Source: Bacillus pinisoli (GTDB lineage: Bacteria; Bacillota; Bacilli; Bacillales; SA4). Taken from it: DNA of 64,000 bases. This document shows, piece by piece, positions 9,303 through 18,141 of this stretch (its first letter is position 1; each line of letters starts with the position of its first letter). The stretch is taken from contig NZ_JAJQKI010000010.1 in assembly GCF_023036475.1 (NCBI RefSeq), forward strand, positions 1-64,000. The letters run 5' to 3'. The notes beneath the pieces were generated by a model. The model saw only the letters and a list, made by a program, of their open reading frames with translations. It searched no databases and had not been told where the DNA came from. The position numbers were made by a program, and so were the translations under genes.

Positions 9303-10088
9303 TTATTGGTAAAACTCAGGTCTACGGTCTGAAAAGATAGGGATTTGCTTTCTGACATTTTTCACTTTTTCAATTTGTAATTCGCCTGTAAGAATAGATT
9401 CTTCTTCTGTTGCTTCTGCTAAAACCTCTCCCCACGGATCTATGATCATGGAATGTCCAACAAACTCGTTTTTAGGATCCTTGCCTGCACGATTACAAGC
9501 AACAACATAGCATTGATTTTCTATGGCTCTACTAATTAATAGCGATCTCCAATGAGTAAGCCGCGGATGTGGCCATTCAGCAACGACGAATACAACTTCT
9601 GCCCCCTTGGCAGTATGTTTTCTAATCCATTCAGGGAAACGAATATCATAGCAGATAAAGCCTGCACAAGAAACACCATTCAATGAAAACATGCCATCAT
9701 GTTGACCAGCCTGTAGGTAATGATGTTCATCCATTAATTTAAATAAGTGTAGTTTACTGTATTCATTGAGTAACTCACCATTTCTGTCAATCATGTACAT
9801 CGTATTATAGACACCATCATCAGTTCTTTTTGCAATGGATCCGCCTACTATATTTACACGATGTTCTTTCGCGAGTTGGGTAAGGAATAAAAGGGTATCT
9901 TGGCCCTCATGATCAGCAATCTCATCTAGTCTAGTTAAATCATATCCAGTTGTCCAAAGTTCCGGCAACACAATAACGTCCGGCTTATCGAGCACTGCTT
10001 TTTCAATTTTTTCACGCATATGTTTAAAATTTTCTTCCGGGTTCCCAAAAGCAATATCAAATTGGATGCAGCTAACTTTAAGGTTCAT
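9303..10088 (-). CDS. mtnU: Carbon-nitrogen hydrolase, probable omega-amidase of methionine salvage
   Basis: A 261-residue nitrilase-superfamily hydrolase. The Glu-Lys-Cys triad is visible in VLPELWTTGYD, YSKLHLF and FICYDIRFPEW. In the pathway the MtnE transaminase can use glutamine and yields 2-oxoglutaramate; MtnU is thought to hydrolyse this to 2-oxoglutarate and ammonia, pulling the transamination forward. Start ATG at 10088 has AAAGGAG 10 bases upstream. It is divergent from mtnE with a 154-bp shared promoter region, the same arrangement as in B. subtilis. No S-box was seen in front of either gene of this pair. Confidence 0.9.
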   Translation of the reverse strand: MNLKVSCIQFDIAFGNPEENFKHMREKIEKAVLDKPDVIVLPELWTTGYDLTRLDEIADHEGQDTLLFLTQLAKEHRVNIVGGSIAKRTDDGVYNTMYMIDRNGELLNEYSKLHLFKLMDEHHYLQAGQHDGMFSLNGVSCAGFICYDIRFPEWIRKHTAKGAEVVFVVAEWPHPRLTHWRSLLISRAIENQCYVVACNRAGKDPKNEFVGHSMIIDPWGEVLAEATEEESILTGELQIEKVKNVRKQIPIFSDRRPEFYQ

Positions 10089-10242
10089 CTACCTCTACTC
10101 CTTTAAAAAATTACTTTACAAGTTGTCATTAACACTATAATATTTTGCACTGTAATTTCAATATAATTTTTACTTATCTGAATTTCAAATCAACTAGAGT
10201 GAAACGTTAAAGAATATAGATAAACAACTAAAGGAGTTAATA

Positions 10243-11415
10243 ATGAGAACGTTTGAACAGTCTAATCTACTCAAAAGTTTACCCACTCAGTTTTTTGCAA
10301 CACTCGTTGGCAAGGTTAATAAAGTAATTGAACAAGGACATGATGTTATTAACCTAGGGCAAGGTAACCCAGACCAACCAACACCAGATCATATTGTAAA
10401 GGCTTTGCAGGAAGCAGCTACGAATCCAATTCATCACAAGTATTCTCAGTTTAGAGGGCAAAAGTTCTTAAAGGATGCCATTGTCGCTTACTACAAAAGA
10501 GAGTATGGAGTCGAGCTTGATGCTGAAAAACAAGTTGCGATTCTTTTTGGTGGGAAAGCAGGATTAGTAGAAGTTCCACAATGTCTTCTTAATGAGGGTG
10601 AAACAGTCTTAGTCCCAGATCCGGGATATCCGGACTATTGGTCAGGTGTAGAACTAGCTAAAGCCAAAATGGAATTAATGCCTTTAAAAGCTGAAAATCA
10701 GTTCTTACCGGATTACAAGGAATTGGATACTGATATTTTAGAAAAAGCAAAGCTTATGTTTTTAAATTATCCGAACAACCCTACAGGAGCCATTGCAACA
10801 AAGGAGTTTTTTGAAGAAACTGTTCATTTGGCAAACAAACATAATATTTGTGTCGTTCATGATTTTGCCTATGGAGCTATCGGATTTGACGGTAAGAAGC
10901 CACTCAGTTTCTTGCAAACAGAAGGAGCTATAGAGACGGGGATTGAAATTTATACGCTATCCAAAACCTATAATATGGCAGGCTGGCGCGTTGGATTTGC
11001 TGTTGGTAATGAAAGTGTGATTGAAGCGATTAATCTCCTGCAAGACCATATGTATGTTAGTTTATTCGGTGCTATTCAAGAAGCAGCTGCTCATGCACTT
11101 TTATCTTCACAAGAATGTGTGGATCACCTTGTTCAAACATATGAATCTAGACGTGATACATTTATTTCAGAATTACATGCAATGGGATGGAAAGTGGAAG
11201 CACCAGCAGGGTCGTTCTTTGCTTGGCTTCCTGTACCGGAAGGATTCACTTCGGTTAGTTTTTCTGATTATTTGCTTGAAAAAGCACATGTTGTTGTGGC
11301 ACCAGGTGTTGGTTTTGGAAAATTTGGAGAAGGATATGTGAGAGTTGGTTTATTAACGAACGAAGAACGATTGACTGAAGCTGTATCCAGAATTAAAAGA
11401 TTAAATCTGTTCTAA
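10243..11415 (+). CDS. mtnE: Methionine salvage aminotransferase
   Basis: A 390-residue fold-type I PLP aminotransferase that converts 4-methylthio-2-oxobutyrate to methionine, the last step of the cycle. The PLP-binding lysine is in YTLSKTYNMAGWRVGF (about residue 237); NYPNNPTGA and the C-terminal arginine region GEGYVRVGLL are the substrate and cofactor contacts of class I/II enzymes. The ribosome site AAAGGAG precedes the ATG by 7 bases. It lies between mtnU and the mtnW riboswitch, as in B. subtilis. Family members of this type also act as LL-diaminopimelate or general aminotransferases, but context fixes the role. Confidence 0.92.
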   Translation: MRTFEQSNLLKSLPTQFFATLVGKVNKVIEQGHDVINLGQGNPDQPTPDHIVKALQEAATNPIHHKYSQFRGQKFLKDAIVAYYKREYGVELDAEKQVAILFGGKAGLVEVPQCLLNEGETVLVPDPGYPDYWSGVELAKAKMELMPLKAENQFLPDYKELDTDILEKAKLMFLNYPNNPTGAIATKEFFEETVHLANKHNICVVHDFAYGAIGFDGKKPLSFLQTEGAIETGIEIYTLSKTYNMAGWRVGFAVGNESVIEAINLLQDHMYVSLFGAIQEAAAHALLSSQECVDHLVQTYESRRDTFISELHAMGWKVEAPAGSFFAWLPVPEGFTSVSFSDYLLEKAHVVVAPGVGFGKFGEGYVRVGLLTNEERLTEAVSRIKRLNLF

Positions 11416-11423
11416 AATTACTC

Positions 11424-11452
11424 TTGACATTTAATAATGATGCTGTCATAAT
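11424..11452 (+). promoter_or_regulatory. SigA promoter of the mtnWXB leader
   Basis: TTGACA (11424-11429), 17 bases, CATAAT (11447-11452). The predicted start is about 50 bases before the S-box aptamer and just after mtnE. Confidence 0.8.
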
Positions 11453-11507
11453 CCAAATTAATTTAAAACTAATTGTTAAGCTCCTGCAAATGGGAGTCGT
11501 CATAAAA

Positions 11508-11619
11508 CTTATCAAGAGTAGGCGGAGGGACTAGCCCGATGAAGCCCGGCAACCGACTTTAAATCCATGATTTAGAGCACGGTGCTAATTCTTGCAGCTT
11601 TATTGCTGAGAGATAAGGA
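11508..11619 (+). ncRNA. S-box (SAM-I) riboswitch controlling mtnWXB(D)
   Basis: Near-consensus S-box: CTTATCAAGAG, GGCGGAGGGACTAGCCC, GATGAAGCCCGGCAACC, then GAGCACGGTGCTAATTC, and GAGAGATAAGG closing P1. It is followed by a terminator hairpin at 11637, so high SAM should abort transcription of mtnW and the genes behind it. Confidence 0.95.
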
Positions 11620-11636
11620 GATGTTATAGTCTATTA

Positions 11637-11663
11637 ACCTCTTCTTATGAAGGGGTTTTTTTA
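11637..11663 (+). terminator. Riboswitch terminator before mtnW
   Basis: AACCTCTTC...GAAGGGGTT with G-U pairs, followed by a run of seven T. It is the expression platform of the S-box at 11508. Confidence 0.8.
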
Positions 11664-11754
11664 TGTTTTTAATCTAAATAACAATATTGTTTATTTTATA
11701 AATGATAAGAGAAGCTAAGCTAATGAGCGATTATTGAGTAAAGAGGTGTTTAAT

Positions 11755-12981
11755 TTGGCAAGTGTAATAGCTACATATCTCATACATGATGTAAAAGGAG
11801 ATTTGCAAAAGAAAGCAGAAGGAATTGCCCTTGGCTTGACAATAGGTTCGTGGACGGAGCTTCCACAGCTAGAGAAAGAGCAATTAAAAAAACATAAGGG
11901 TGAGGTTGTCTCCGTTTCGGAATTACCAGAGAGCACTCACGTTAATGATTATTTGGGAAAAAACGTTAAACGTGGACAAATACAAGTAGCTTATCCTATT
12001 GAAAATTTTTCACATGATCTACCAGCTATTTTAACAACTGTATTTGGAAAGTTGTCGTTAGATGGTGAAGTGAAGCTCATCGATTTAGATTTCCCGAACG
12101 AAATAAAGCGTTCTTTTCCAGGCCCATCTTTTGGGATAGACGGAATTAGAAGTAAGCTTGGTGTTTATGATCGTCCTCTTTTAATGAGTATATTTAAAGG
12201 TGTAATTGGAAGGGACCTTGATTACTTAAGGGACCAACTTAAAGAACAATTATTAGGTGGTGTGGACTTAGTTAAGGATGATGAAATCTTATTTGATAAT
12301 CCATTAACACCATTTGAAAAACGGGTCACAACAGGACGTGATGTAATAAAAGAGGTGTATGAAGAAACAGGTCATAAGGCCCTTTATGCTGTTAATTTAT
12401 CAGGGAGAACGTTCGAATTAATTGAGAAGGCCAAACGAGCAAAAGAGCTTGGGGCGGATTTATTACTATTTAATGTGTTTGCATATGGTCTAGATGTGTT
12501 ACAGGCTCTTGTGGAAGACAAGGAGATTGGATTACCAATTATGGCTCATCCAGCTGTTAGTGGAGCTTTAACCCCATCGGAGTTTTACGGGATACAAAAC
12601 CCACTTTTACTTGGTAAGCTTCTACGTTATGCTGGGGCTGATTTCTCTTTATTCCCTTCACCGTACGGAAGTGTTGCATTAAAGAGAGAGGAAGCGTTGG
12701 GAATTGCAGCTGAGCTTACAAAGGATGATGAATTTAAAAAACCGTTCCCCGTTCCGTCTGCAGGAATTCACCCAGGGCTTGTACCTTTATTAATGAAGGA
12801 CTTTGGCTTGCAATCTGTCATTAATGCAGGTGGTGGAGTTCACGGGCATCCAGACGGAGCTATTGGTGGAGGTAAGGCGTTTAGAGCGGCTATTCAAGCG
12901 ACTTTAGCAGGTGTATCCTTACAGGATGCCGCTCATCAGGATGAATATTTGAAGAAAGCAATCTCTTTATGGGGCTTGTAA
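11755..12981 (+). CDS. mtnW: 2,3-diketo-5-methylthiopentyl-1-phosphate enolase (RuBisCO-like)
   Basis: A 408-residue RuBisCO-like protein that enolises 2,3-diketo-5-methylthiopentyl-1-phosphate; it does not fix CO2. The metal-binding segment with the carbamylatable lysine is [10 protein letters not shown], and [13 protein letters not shown] and [19 protein letters not shown] match the loop-6 and phosphate-binding regions of MtnW. The start TTG at 11755 is 6 bases after AAGAGGTG; an earlier TTG at 11734 would place that site inside the gene. First gene of mtnW-X-B, under the S-box at 11508. Confidence 0.93.
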   Translation: MASVIATYLIHDVKGDLQKKAEGIALGLTIGSWTELPQLEKEQLKKHKGEVVSVSELPESTHVNDYLGKNVKRGQIQVAYPIENFSHDLPAILTTVFGKLSLDGEVKLIDLDFPNEIKRSFPGPSFGIDGIRSKLGVYDRPLLMSIFKGVIGRDLDYLRDQLKEQLLGGVDLVKDDEILFDNPLTPFEKRVTTGRDVIKEVYEETGHKALYAVNLSGRTFELIEKAKRAKELGADLLLFNVFAYGLDVLQALVEDKEIGLPIMAHPAVSGALTPSEFYGIQNPLLLGKLLRYAGADFSLFPSPYGSVALKREEALGIAAELTKDDEFKKPFPVPSAGIHPGLVPLLMKDFGLQSVINAGGGVHGHPDGAIGGGKAFRAAIQATLAGVSLQDAAHQDEYLKKAISLWGL

Positions 12982-12993
12982 GAGGGTGTATTC

Positions 12994-13653
12994 ATGAACC
13001 AAATTATATTTTGTGATTTTGATGGAACCATTACTGAAACGGATAATATCATCTCACTTATGAAGCAATTTGCACCTCCTGAGTGGAACAGTATGAAAGA
13101 TCAAATATTGTCTCAAGAGATCTCCATTCAAGAAGGAGTGGGGAAGATGTTTTCTTTACTTCCTTCTTCTATAAAAGACGATATCATCCACTACTTAAAA
13201 GAAACGGCTATTATTCGTGAAGGGTTTTCTGATTTTGTTCAATTTACAAAAGAAGAAGAAATTGAACTTTTTATTGTAAGCGGGGGCATCGACTTTTTTG
13301 TTTATCCTTTGCTAGAAGGGCTAATTAGTAAAGAATTCATTTTTTGTAATGCTTCTGACTTCAGTAATGAGAAGATTCAGGTTCTGTGGCCAAATAGCTG
13401 TGATGAATCGTGTGATAATGGATGTGGGTGTTGTAAGCCTAGTCTTATTAAGAAACTTGCCCAAAAGGAAGACCACGTCATCGTCATCGGTGATTCGATA
13501 ACAGATTTGCAGGCTGCAAAGCAAGCAGATACAGTCTTTGCAAGGGACTTTCTTAAAGAAAAACTGACTGAACTGAACATTCCATTTCAACCATTTGAAA
13601 CATTCTATGATGTGATTCATTATTTGAAAGAGCAAAAGGTGATTAATGTATGA
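12994..13653 (+). CDS. mtnX: 2-hydroxy-3-keto-5-methylthiopentenyl-1-phosphate phosphatase
   Basis: A 219-residue HAD-superfamily phosphatase. The nucleophile motif [13 protein letters not shown] is at the N terminus (Asp8 and Asp10), motif II is in IVSGGID, and motif IV is [12 protein letters not shown]. It makes the acireductone substrate of Mtn[16 protein letters not shown] cluster near residue 130 is a typical MtnX cap feature and may bind metal. It begins 12 bases after mtnW and overlaps mtnB by 4 bases. Confidence 0.92.
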   Translation: MNQIIFCDFDGTITETDNIISLMKQFAPPEWNSMKDQILSQEISIQEGVGKMFSLLPSSIKDDIIHYLKETAIIREGFSDFVQFTKEEEIELFIVSGGIDFFVYPLLEGLISKEFIFCNASDFSNEKIQVLWPNSCDESCDNGCGCCKPSLIKKLAQKEDHVIVIGDSITDLQAAKQADTVFARDFLKEKLTELNIPFQPFETFYDVIHYLKEQKVINV

Positions 13654-14279
13654 GTAACTTGCAAGAAAGATGGACGGAGCTAGCTGATATAAAAGATGAA
13701 CTGGCATGGAGAGATTGGTTTCCAGGAACAAGTGGCAACCTATCAATCAAGGTCTCAAACGAACCCTTAACCTTTTTAGTCACGGCAAGTGGGAAGGACA
13801 AACGGAAACGAACCGAGGAAGACTTCCTATTAGTTGACCACGAGGGGAAACCAGCAGAATCAACACATCTAAAGCCATCAGCTGAAACACTGCTTCACAC
13901 CGAAGTCTATAACCGAACCAATGCAGCCTGTTGTCTACATGTTCACACCGTTGACAATAATGTAATCTCAGACCTTTTCTTCCCAAAGGGAGAAATTGTC
14001 TTTCATAAACAAGAACTCATTAAAGCATTCGGACTATGGGAAGAAGATGCAACCTTTACAGTGCCAATCATCTACAATCATGCCCATATCCCAACACTGG
14101 CCGAAGCGTTCATTCCTCAAATCAATGGTGACGCAGGAGCCGTACTCATCCAAAACCATGGTATTACCGTATGGGGAAGATCCCCCCTAGAAGCTAAGCG
14201 ATACCTAGAAGCATGCGAGTTTCTCTTTAGCTATGAATTAAAGAAACTCATGCTTAAAAATGTGGTAGCAGCACTTTAA
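13650..14279 (+). CDS. mtnB: Methylthioribulose-1-phosphate dehydratase
   Basis: A 209-residue class II aldolase-fold zinc enzyme that dehydrates 5-methylthioribulose-1-phosphate. Zinc ligands are expected in the paired histidines of [11 protein letters not shown] and the C-terminal [12 protein letters not shown]; the acid Glu is in the [13 protein letters not shown] helix. The start ATG overlaps the mtnX stop (ATGA), indicating translational coupling. The codon usage is richer in C-ending codons than that of its neighbours, a mild oddity seen by eye. Confidence 0.92.
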   Translation: MSNLQERWTELADIKDELAWRDWFPGTSGNLSIKVSNEPLTFLVTASGKDKRKRTEEDFLLVDHEGKPAESTHLKPSAETLLHTEVYNRTNAACCLHVHTVDNNVISDLFFPKGEIVFHKQELIKAFGLWEEDATFTVPIIYNHAHIPTLAEAFIPQINGDAGAVLIQNHGITVWGRSPLEAKRYLEACEFLFSYELKKLMLKNVVAAL

Positions 14280-14285
14280 CACACT

Positions 14286-14316
14286 ACCGCATCGGGGGCC
14301 TGTCCCCCGATGCGGT
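14286..14316. repeat. GC-rich perfect palindrome between mtnB and mtnD
   Basis: ACCGCATCGGGGG and CCCCCGATGCGGT form a perfect 13-bp stem around CCTGT, with no T run after it. It begins 7 bases after the mtnB stop. It may be a transcript-stabilising or attenuating hairpin, or a REP-like element; the core GGGGGCCTGTCCCCC resembles REP palindromes of other genomes. Confidence 0.75.
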
Positions 14317-14393
14317 GATGCACTAAAGTGAGTGTGTGTGAAATCAACATGATTAGATTAATATTTTGCTAGATATAGAAGGAGGAGTTAGAA

Positions 14394-14927
14394 ATGGCAA
14401 CAATTCGTATTCACGGAAGTAATGAAATTATTGAAGATCAGGTGAAGGTAGCTGAGTTTCTAAATAGTAATGAGGTTATTTATGAGCAATGGGATATTTC
14501 TAAATTACCAGCTGACCTTCGTGAGAATTATCAATTATCTGACGAGCAGAAGAGTGCTGTTTTAGCAGCGTTTGATGTTGAGATTAAGGATATTTCAGAA
14601 AGAAGAGGTTATAAAACTGCTGATGTTATTGCGTTATCAGATGCAACGCCTAATTTAGATCAGTTATTAACGAATTTCCAACAAGAGCATCATCATACAG
14701 ATGATGAAGTAAGATTTATTGTGAGTGGCCATGGGATCTTTGTTATCCAGGGGCATGATGATGTATTCTTCGATGTACGTTTAGAGCCAGGCGATTTAAT
14801 TTCAGTGCCTGAAAATGTTCGACATTATTTTACTTTACAAGAGGACCGTAAAGTTGTAGCAGTTCGTATTTTTGTGACACCAGAAGGTTGGGTCCCAATT
14901 TATGAGCAAAATGAAGTAAATGCATAA
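14394..14927 (+). CDS. mtnD: Acireductone dioxygenase
   Basis: A 177-residue cupin enzyme that cleaves the acireductone 1,2-dihydroxy-3-keto-5-methylthiopentene with O2. The Fe2+ form gives formate and 4-methylthio-2-oxobutyrate, on the path to methionine; the Ni2+ form gives an off-pathway product. The metal ligands are in EHHHTDDEVRFI (H-x-H-x4-E) and VRHYFTL. The start follows GGAGGAG. It is separated from mtnB by about 115 bp containing a strong palindrome, so its expression level may be set apart from mtnWXB. A terminator follows directly. Confidence 0.94.
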   Translation: MATIRIHGSNEIIEDQVKVAEFLNSNEVIYEQWDISKLPADLRENYQLSDEQKSAVLAAFDVEIKDISERRGYKTADVIALSDATPNLDQLLTNFQQEHHHTDDEVRFIVSGHGIFVIQGHDDVFFDVRLEPGDLISVPENVRHYFTLQEDRKVVAVRIFVTPEGWVPIYEQNEVNA

Positions 14928-14930
14928 AAT

Positions 14931-14966
14931 AAAAACCCTTTTCATGCCAGATGAAAAGGGTTTTTA
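14931..14966 (+). terminator. Terminator after mtnD
   Basis: AAAAACCCTTTTCAT and ATGAAAAGGGTTTTT pair around GCCAG; T-rich on both flanks. Confidence 0.9.
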
Positions 14967-15019
14967 TTATTGTCTGGCTTCACACAAGAAGAATAAATCT
15001 CTACTGTTCCACTTACTGA

Positions 15020-15121
15020 AGGGCTCTTTTCTAAAACTATGTTGCTTCTTAAAACTACTTTATCCGATGTTAAGCTTATTCTATACGATAAAATGACGTA
15101 TTTATCGTTTTAGAAAAGTGC
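15020..15121. repeat. MITE-like palindromic repeat, copy B (short form)
   Basis: Starts AGGGCTCTTTTCTAAAAC and ends with TTTTAGAAAAGTGC. It is the short (~100 bp) form: like the copy at 59312 it contains CTACTTTATC and an inner hairpin ACGATAAA...TTTATCGT near its right end. Confidence 0.75.
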
Positions 15122-15169
15122 GACTTTCTAGATGAAAAGTAGAAGACTTTATAATAGTACGAAAGCAGC

Positions 15170-15937
15170 CTATTGAATAAATTGCCTTTCATCAATTAGT
15201 GTGGCCGCCTTTACAAATTTTGCATTCGTTTGAATAACGGGTATAAATTCTTTAATCACACCAGCCGTCTTTTCTCCAGGTGGTCCCACATGGCCAATAG
15301 CTACGATCTCATCGTCGCTCCCTTGTAGTCTTTTAATAAGACGTTTCGTTTGATTGATAATGTGTTGAGTTGTATAAACATCATCAAAAAATAACTCATT
15401 CTCTAAATAAGGAACACCGATCTCTTGAGCAAGGGAAGCGACTACACTCTTTGGGGTGGTTTTACTATCAATATAAATTAGACCGTGTTCACGACATTCT
15501 TCTAAAATGACAGTCATTACCCTTTTGTCGGCTGTCACTTTGGACCCCATATGATTGTTTATACCTATGGCGTACGGAACATCTTTGATGGCATCATTTA
15601 CTCTTTTTCTAATTTCTTCAGAAGACAAGTCAGTCGTAATAGCACCTGGACCTAACCAATGACGCTTACCTTTAACAGGCTCCATTGGTAAATGGATAAT
15701 GACATCATGTCCTAAACGATGTGCCCATTCAGCATCAGACTTTGACGTTTCCAAAAAAGGCATGACTGCAATGGTTAGTGGAATAGGTAGCGCTAGGATT
15801 TCTTCAGACCCTTTCATTTTATTGCCAAAGTCATCTATGATGATCGCTACCTTTTTTTCTTCCGACTGTGCATTTATGCTGACAGGTAGAAGTAAACAAC
15901 TTAGTAGAGAAAAAAGAAGAATTCTGGTAAGCAACAT
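15170..15937 (-). CDS. Secreted divergent polysaccharide deacetylase (YibQ/DUF610 family)
   Basis: A 255-residue exported protein with an N-terminal signal peptide (LLTRILLFSLLSCLLLPVS, cleavage near AQS) and one NodB-like barrel. Family signatures are VAIIIDDFGN, LAVMPF-like TIAVMPFLE, HDVIIHLPMEP and the metal-site segment GINNHMGSK. Divergent deacetylases keep the fold but the substrate of this branch is not established. ATG at 15937 lies 8 bases after AAAAGGAG; an ATG six codons earlier overlaps that site. Single gene; the MITE-like copy B lies 48 bp beyond its stop. Confidence 0.85.
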   Translation of the reverse strand: MLLTRILLFSLLSCLLLPVSINAQSEEKKVAIIIDDFGNKMKGSEEILALPIPLTIAVMPFLETSKSDAEWAHRLGHDVIIHLPMEPVKGKRHWLGPGAITTDLSSEEIRKRVNDAIKDVPYAIGINNHMGSKVTADKRVMTVILEECREHGLIYIDSKTTPKSVVASLAQEIGVPYLENELFFDDVYTTQHIINQTKRLIKRLQGSDDEIVAIGHVGPPGEKTAGVIKEFIPVIQTNAKFVKAATLIDERQFIQ

Positions 15938-16011
15938 ATAATCGCTCCTTTTCATGATAGAGTGCCTGAAATAATAATCGTTTTCTATAGCATGAGCCAG
16001 AGCGTTTAATA

Positions 16012-16461
16012 TTACTCCTCGTTAGTTGGTGTCATTGTATTTTCTTCTGTAGTTGATGGCTGTTTAACCTTCCAGAGTTTATAGGCATGTAAATCACGTT
16101 CAATTTGTTTAAAGATAAAGGCAATAATCGTGGCATCATCAATATATCCAGGTCCAATTAAGAGATCTGGAATAAAGTCTGTAGGGACAACAAAATAAAG
16201 AATGCCGATTACTATTAATGTAAGTGTCTTATACGGCACTTCACGATATCTGCCTGACACCCAATCATCGAAGGCATCCACGAGTAAAAGAAGCTGATTT
16301 CGAAAGCTTTCAATTTTACCAACTTCAGATTTTGTTTTAGTAGTTGCTTCTTGTATAAGTGCTTTCGCTTTTTTTCGATCGTTTATGTATTGTAAAGCTT
16401 TCGTACGGTAGCGTTTAATAGTATTATCTTTCGCAACATCTGTGATATGTTTTCCCATCAT
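16012..16461 (-). CDS. ykvA: DUF1232 membrane protein, YkvA-like
   Basis: A 149-residue protein with the DUF1232 core: a short hydrophobic helix followed by YFVVPTDFIPDLLIGPGYIDDA, which is the signature of the YkvA family. About 60 basic, coiled residues precede the core. The function is unknown. It lies next to spo0E, as ykvA does in B. subtilis, which supports orthology, although this protein has a longer N terminus than I recall for YkvA. AGGAG precedes the ATG by 7 bases. Confidence 0.8.
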   Translation of the reverse strand: MMGKHITDVAKDNTIKRYRTKALQYINDRKKAKALIQEATTKTKSEVGKIESFRNQLLLLVDAFDDWVSGRYREVPYKTLTLIVIGILYFVVPTDFIPDLLIGPGYIDDATIIAFIFKQIERDLHAYKLWKVKQPSTTEENTMTPTNEE

Positions 16462-16740
16462 TGCTCACTCCTGCTTACTATTCTTATATCTAGTTTACCA
16501 TGCGTGTGAAAAAATTCATAAGATTCCTAACACCTAGAACAACAAAATACTCCTTGCGTCGGTACAAGAGTATACAATAGATGAAATACGTCAAAAATGT
16601 GACATATTTTTAAAATAAATGATTGAAAAAAATGTCTAATTTTGCGATTCTATTTACATAAATAGAAGATTTTGTAATAATTCAAGAGTAATGAGTGTGG
16701 AGCTTTGTCGTAGTAGTGGATTAAAGGGGGATAACACACC

Positions 16741-16998
16741 TTGAAAGATGACATACAAATGAAGACGTTAATAAAGATGATTGATCAGAAGAGAGAAGAA
16801 ATGATCTCAATTGCTATGGAAACTGGATTCACTAGTTCAGAGACGATTACATGCAGTCAGGAACTAGATGTGTTAATAAATAAATATCAAACGTTAAAAC
16901 TAGTTGAAAATAAAACGGGTATCTACCAATCCCTTTTACATACACTATCCCTGTTCGTCATTCAACCAACATGGACAATAAATAAAATGAAGATGTAA
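16741..16998 (+). CDS. spo0E: Spo0E family sporulation regulatory phosphatase
   Basis: An 85-residue aspartyl-phosphate phosphatase that removes phosphate from Spo0A-P and so delays sporulation. The signature SQELD, with its essential residues, is in TCSQELDVLINKYQ (about residues 38-51), within a two-helix hairpin. Start is TTG at 16741, with AAAGGGGG 10 bases upstream. The position next to ykvA and before mhqR/motBA is that of spo0E in B. subtilis. The C-terminal ~25 residues are hydrophobic and not recognisable. Confidence 0.85.
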   Translation: MKDDIQMKTLIKMIDQKREEMISIAMETGFTSSETITCSQELDVLINKYQTLKLVENKTGIYQSLLHTLSLFVIQPTWTINKMKM

Positions 16999-17003
16999 CT
17001 AAT

Positions 17004-17046
17004 AGCCTGTTATGTGTGATTTAAATCTCATATAACAGGCTTTCTT
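17004..17046 (+). terminator. Terminator after spo0E
   Basis: AGCCTGTTAT pairs with ATAACAGGCT, followed by TTCTTT. Confidence 0.8.
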
Positions 17047-17081
17047 TACAGCTAAGAAAAATAAGACAAAGGAGAATAGAT

Positions 17082-18002
17082 ATGAATAAATTACCGTACA
17101 TATTATTAGACGTATTTACCGAAAAACCTTTTGGGGGAAACCAACTAGCTGTCTTTTTAAATGGAGAAGGACTAACAACAGATACCATGCAAACTATTGC
17201 GAAAGAATTAAATCTTTCTGAGACAGTCTTTATGTTTCCGCCCACAAAAGATCGTCCTCATTTTAAATTAAGAATCTTTACTCCCGCAATGGAACTTCCA
17301 TTTGCTGGCCATCCTACAATTGGAACCGCATTTCTACTTGGAGAAAAAAACCTTGTGCCAGGGCTTACTAACGGCATGAATACAGTTGTAGTAGAAGAGA
17401 ATATTGGCAAAATAACTTTAAATTTATATATACAAAATGGAAGCATGGTAAAAGCCGAAATGGTTCAACCTATTCCCGAAATTGTGGGTAAGGTAGAAGA
17501 TGTTTCCGCAGTAGCTTCTCTTCTCTCACTTCCGGAAGAAGCAATTGATTCAAGTTTACCAATTCAATCTATTTCAGCGGGAATTCCGTTTTTATTTATT
17601 CCCGTAAAGTCACTATCTGATATGGAGAATATCAAATTTAGGTTGGATGTGTGGCAGGAAAGATTTTCAGCAAATGAGAATACTAGACATATTTTTGCTT
17701 TTTCTTTAGAAACGGAAGGCGATGCACAAGTTCATAGTAGGATGTTTGCACCTGCATTGGGAATCAGTGAAGATCCAGCCACAGGAAGTGCAAGTGGTCC
17801 TTTAGGTTTCTATCTTGTTCAAAATAAAGTGATACCTGTAATGAATAACCTAGTGAAGATTATTAGTGAACAGGGAATAGAAATGGGACGACCAAGTAAA
17901 ATTGACATTACCCTCGAAATGACAGATGAAGGGGTAAAAAGGGTCCTTATTGGAGGTAGTGCATTCATTATGGGTGAGGGGACATTGTTTCTAAATGAAT
18001 AA
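17082..18002 (+). CDS. PhzF family isomerase-like protein
   Basis: A 306-residue protein of the PhzF/DapF-fold family (tandem hot-dog-like halves). Signatures: YILLDVFTEKPFGGNQLAVF at the N terminus, LNLSETVFMFPP with the catalytic Glu of PhzF, PAMELPFAGHPTIGTAF and EDPATGSASGPLG. Family members catalyse proton shifts, as PhzF does on a phenazine precursor. There are no phenazine genes here, so the substrate is unknown. AAAGGAG precedes the ATG. It sits alone between the spo0E terminator and a MITE-like copy. Confidence 0.87.
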   Translation: MNKLPYILLDVFTEKPFGGNQLAVFLNGEGLTTDTMQTIAKELNLSETVFMFPPTKDRPHFKLRIFTPAMELPFAGHPTIGTAFLLGEKNLVPGLTNGMNTVVVEENIGKITLNLYIQNGSMVKAEMVQPIPEIVGKVEDVSAVASLLSLPEEAIDSSLPIQSISAGIPFLFIPVKSLSDMENIKFRLDVWQERFSANENTRHIFAFSLETEGDAQVHSRMFAPALGISEDPATGSASGPLGFYLVQNKVIPVMNNLVKIISEQGIEMGRPSKIDITLEMTDEGVKRVLIGGSAFIMGEGTLFLNE

Positions 18003-18012
18003 ATTTTAATAA

Positions 18013-18088
18013 GGCTCTTTTGTAGAATTTTGTTGCTTTTCAATCTTATAATTCAGCAATTTCGCCATTACTATACGAAAACAGCCTT
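18013..18088. repeat. MITE-like palindromic repeat, copy C (inverted, internally deleted)
   Basis: AGGCTCTTTTGTAGAATTTT at the left and ATACGAAAACAGCCT at the right. The first ~60 bp are the reverse complement of the right arm of the copy at 51959-52151 (both contain CAATCTTATAATTCAGCAATTTCGCCAT or its near match), and the right end matches that copy's left end. It is thus an inverted insertion lacking the middle. Confidence 0.8.
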
Positions 18089-18141
18089 TATTAAAGTTGA
18101 TGTGATTCATTATTTTGATTAATAATTAAAGGAGTCTGCAT

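Noticed and set aside
9149..9340. Open frame reading Asn-Cys-Thr every seven residues
   Set aside because: No ribosome site, it simply follows from the 21-bp phased AATTGCACA array, and it runs into the end of mtnU on the other strand.
13321..13746. 141-codon minus-strand frame within mtnX-mtnB
   Set aside because: Antisense to two well-identified genes; composition follows theirs and no start signal is present.
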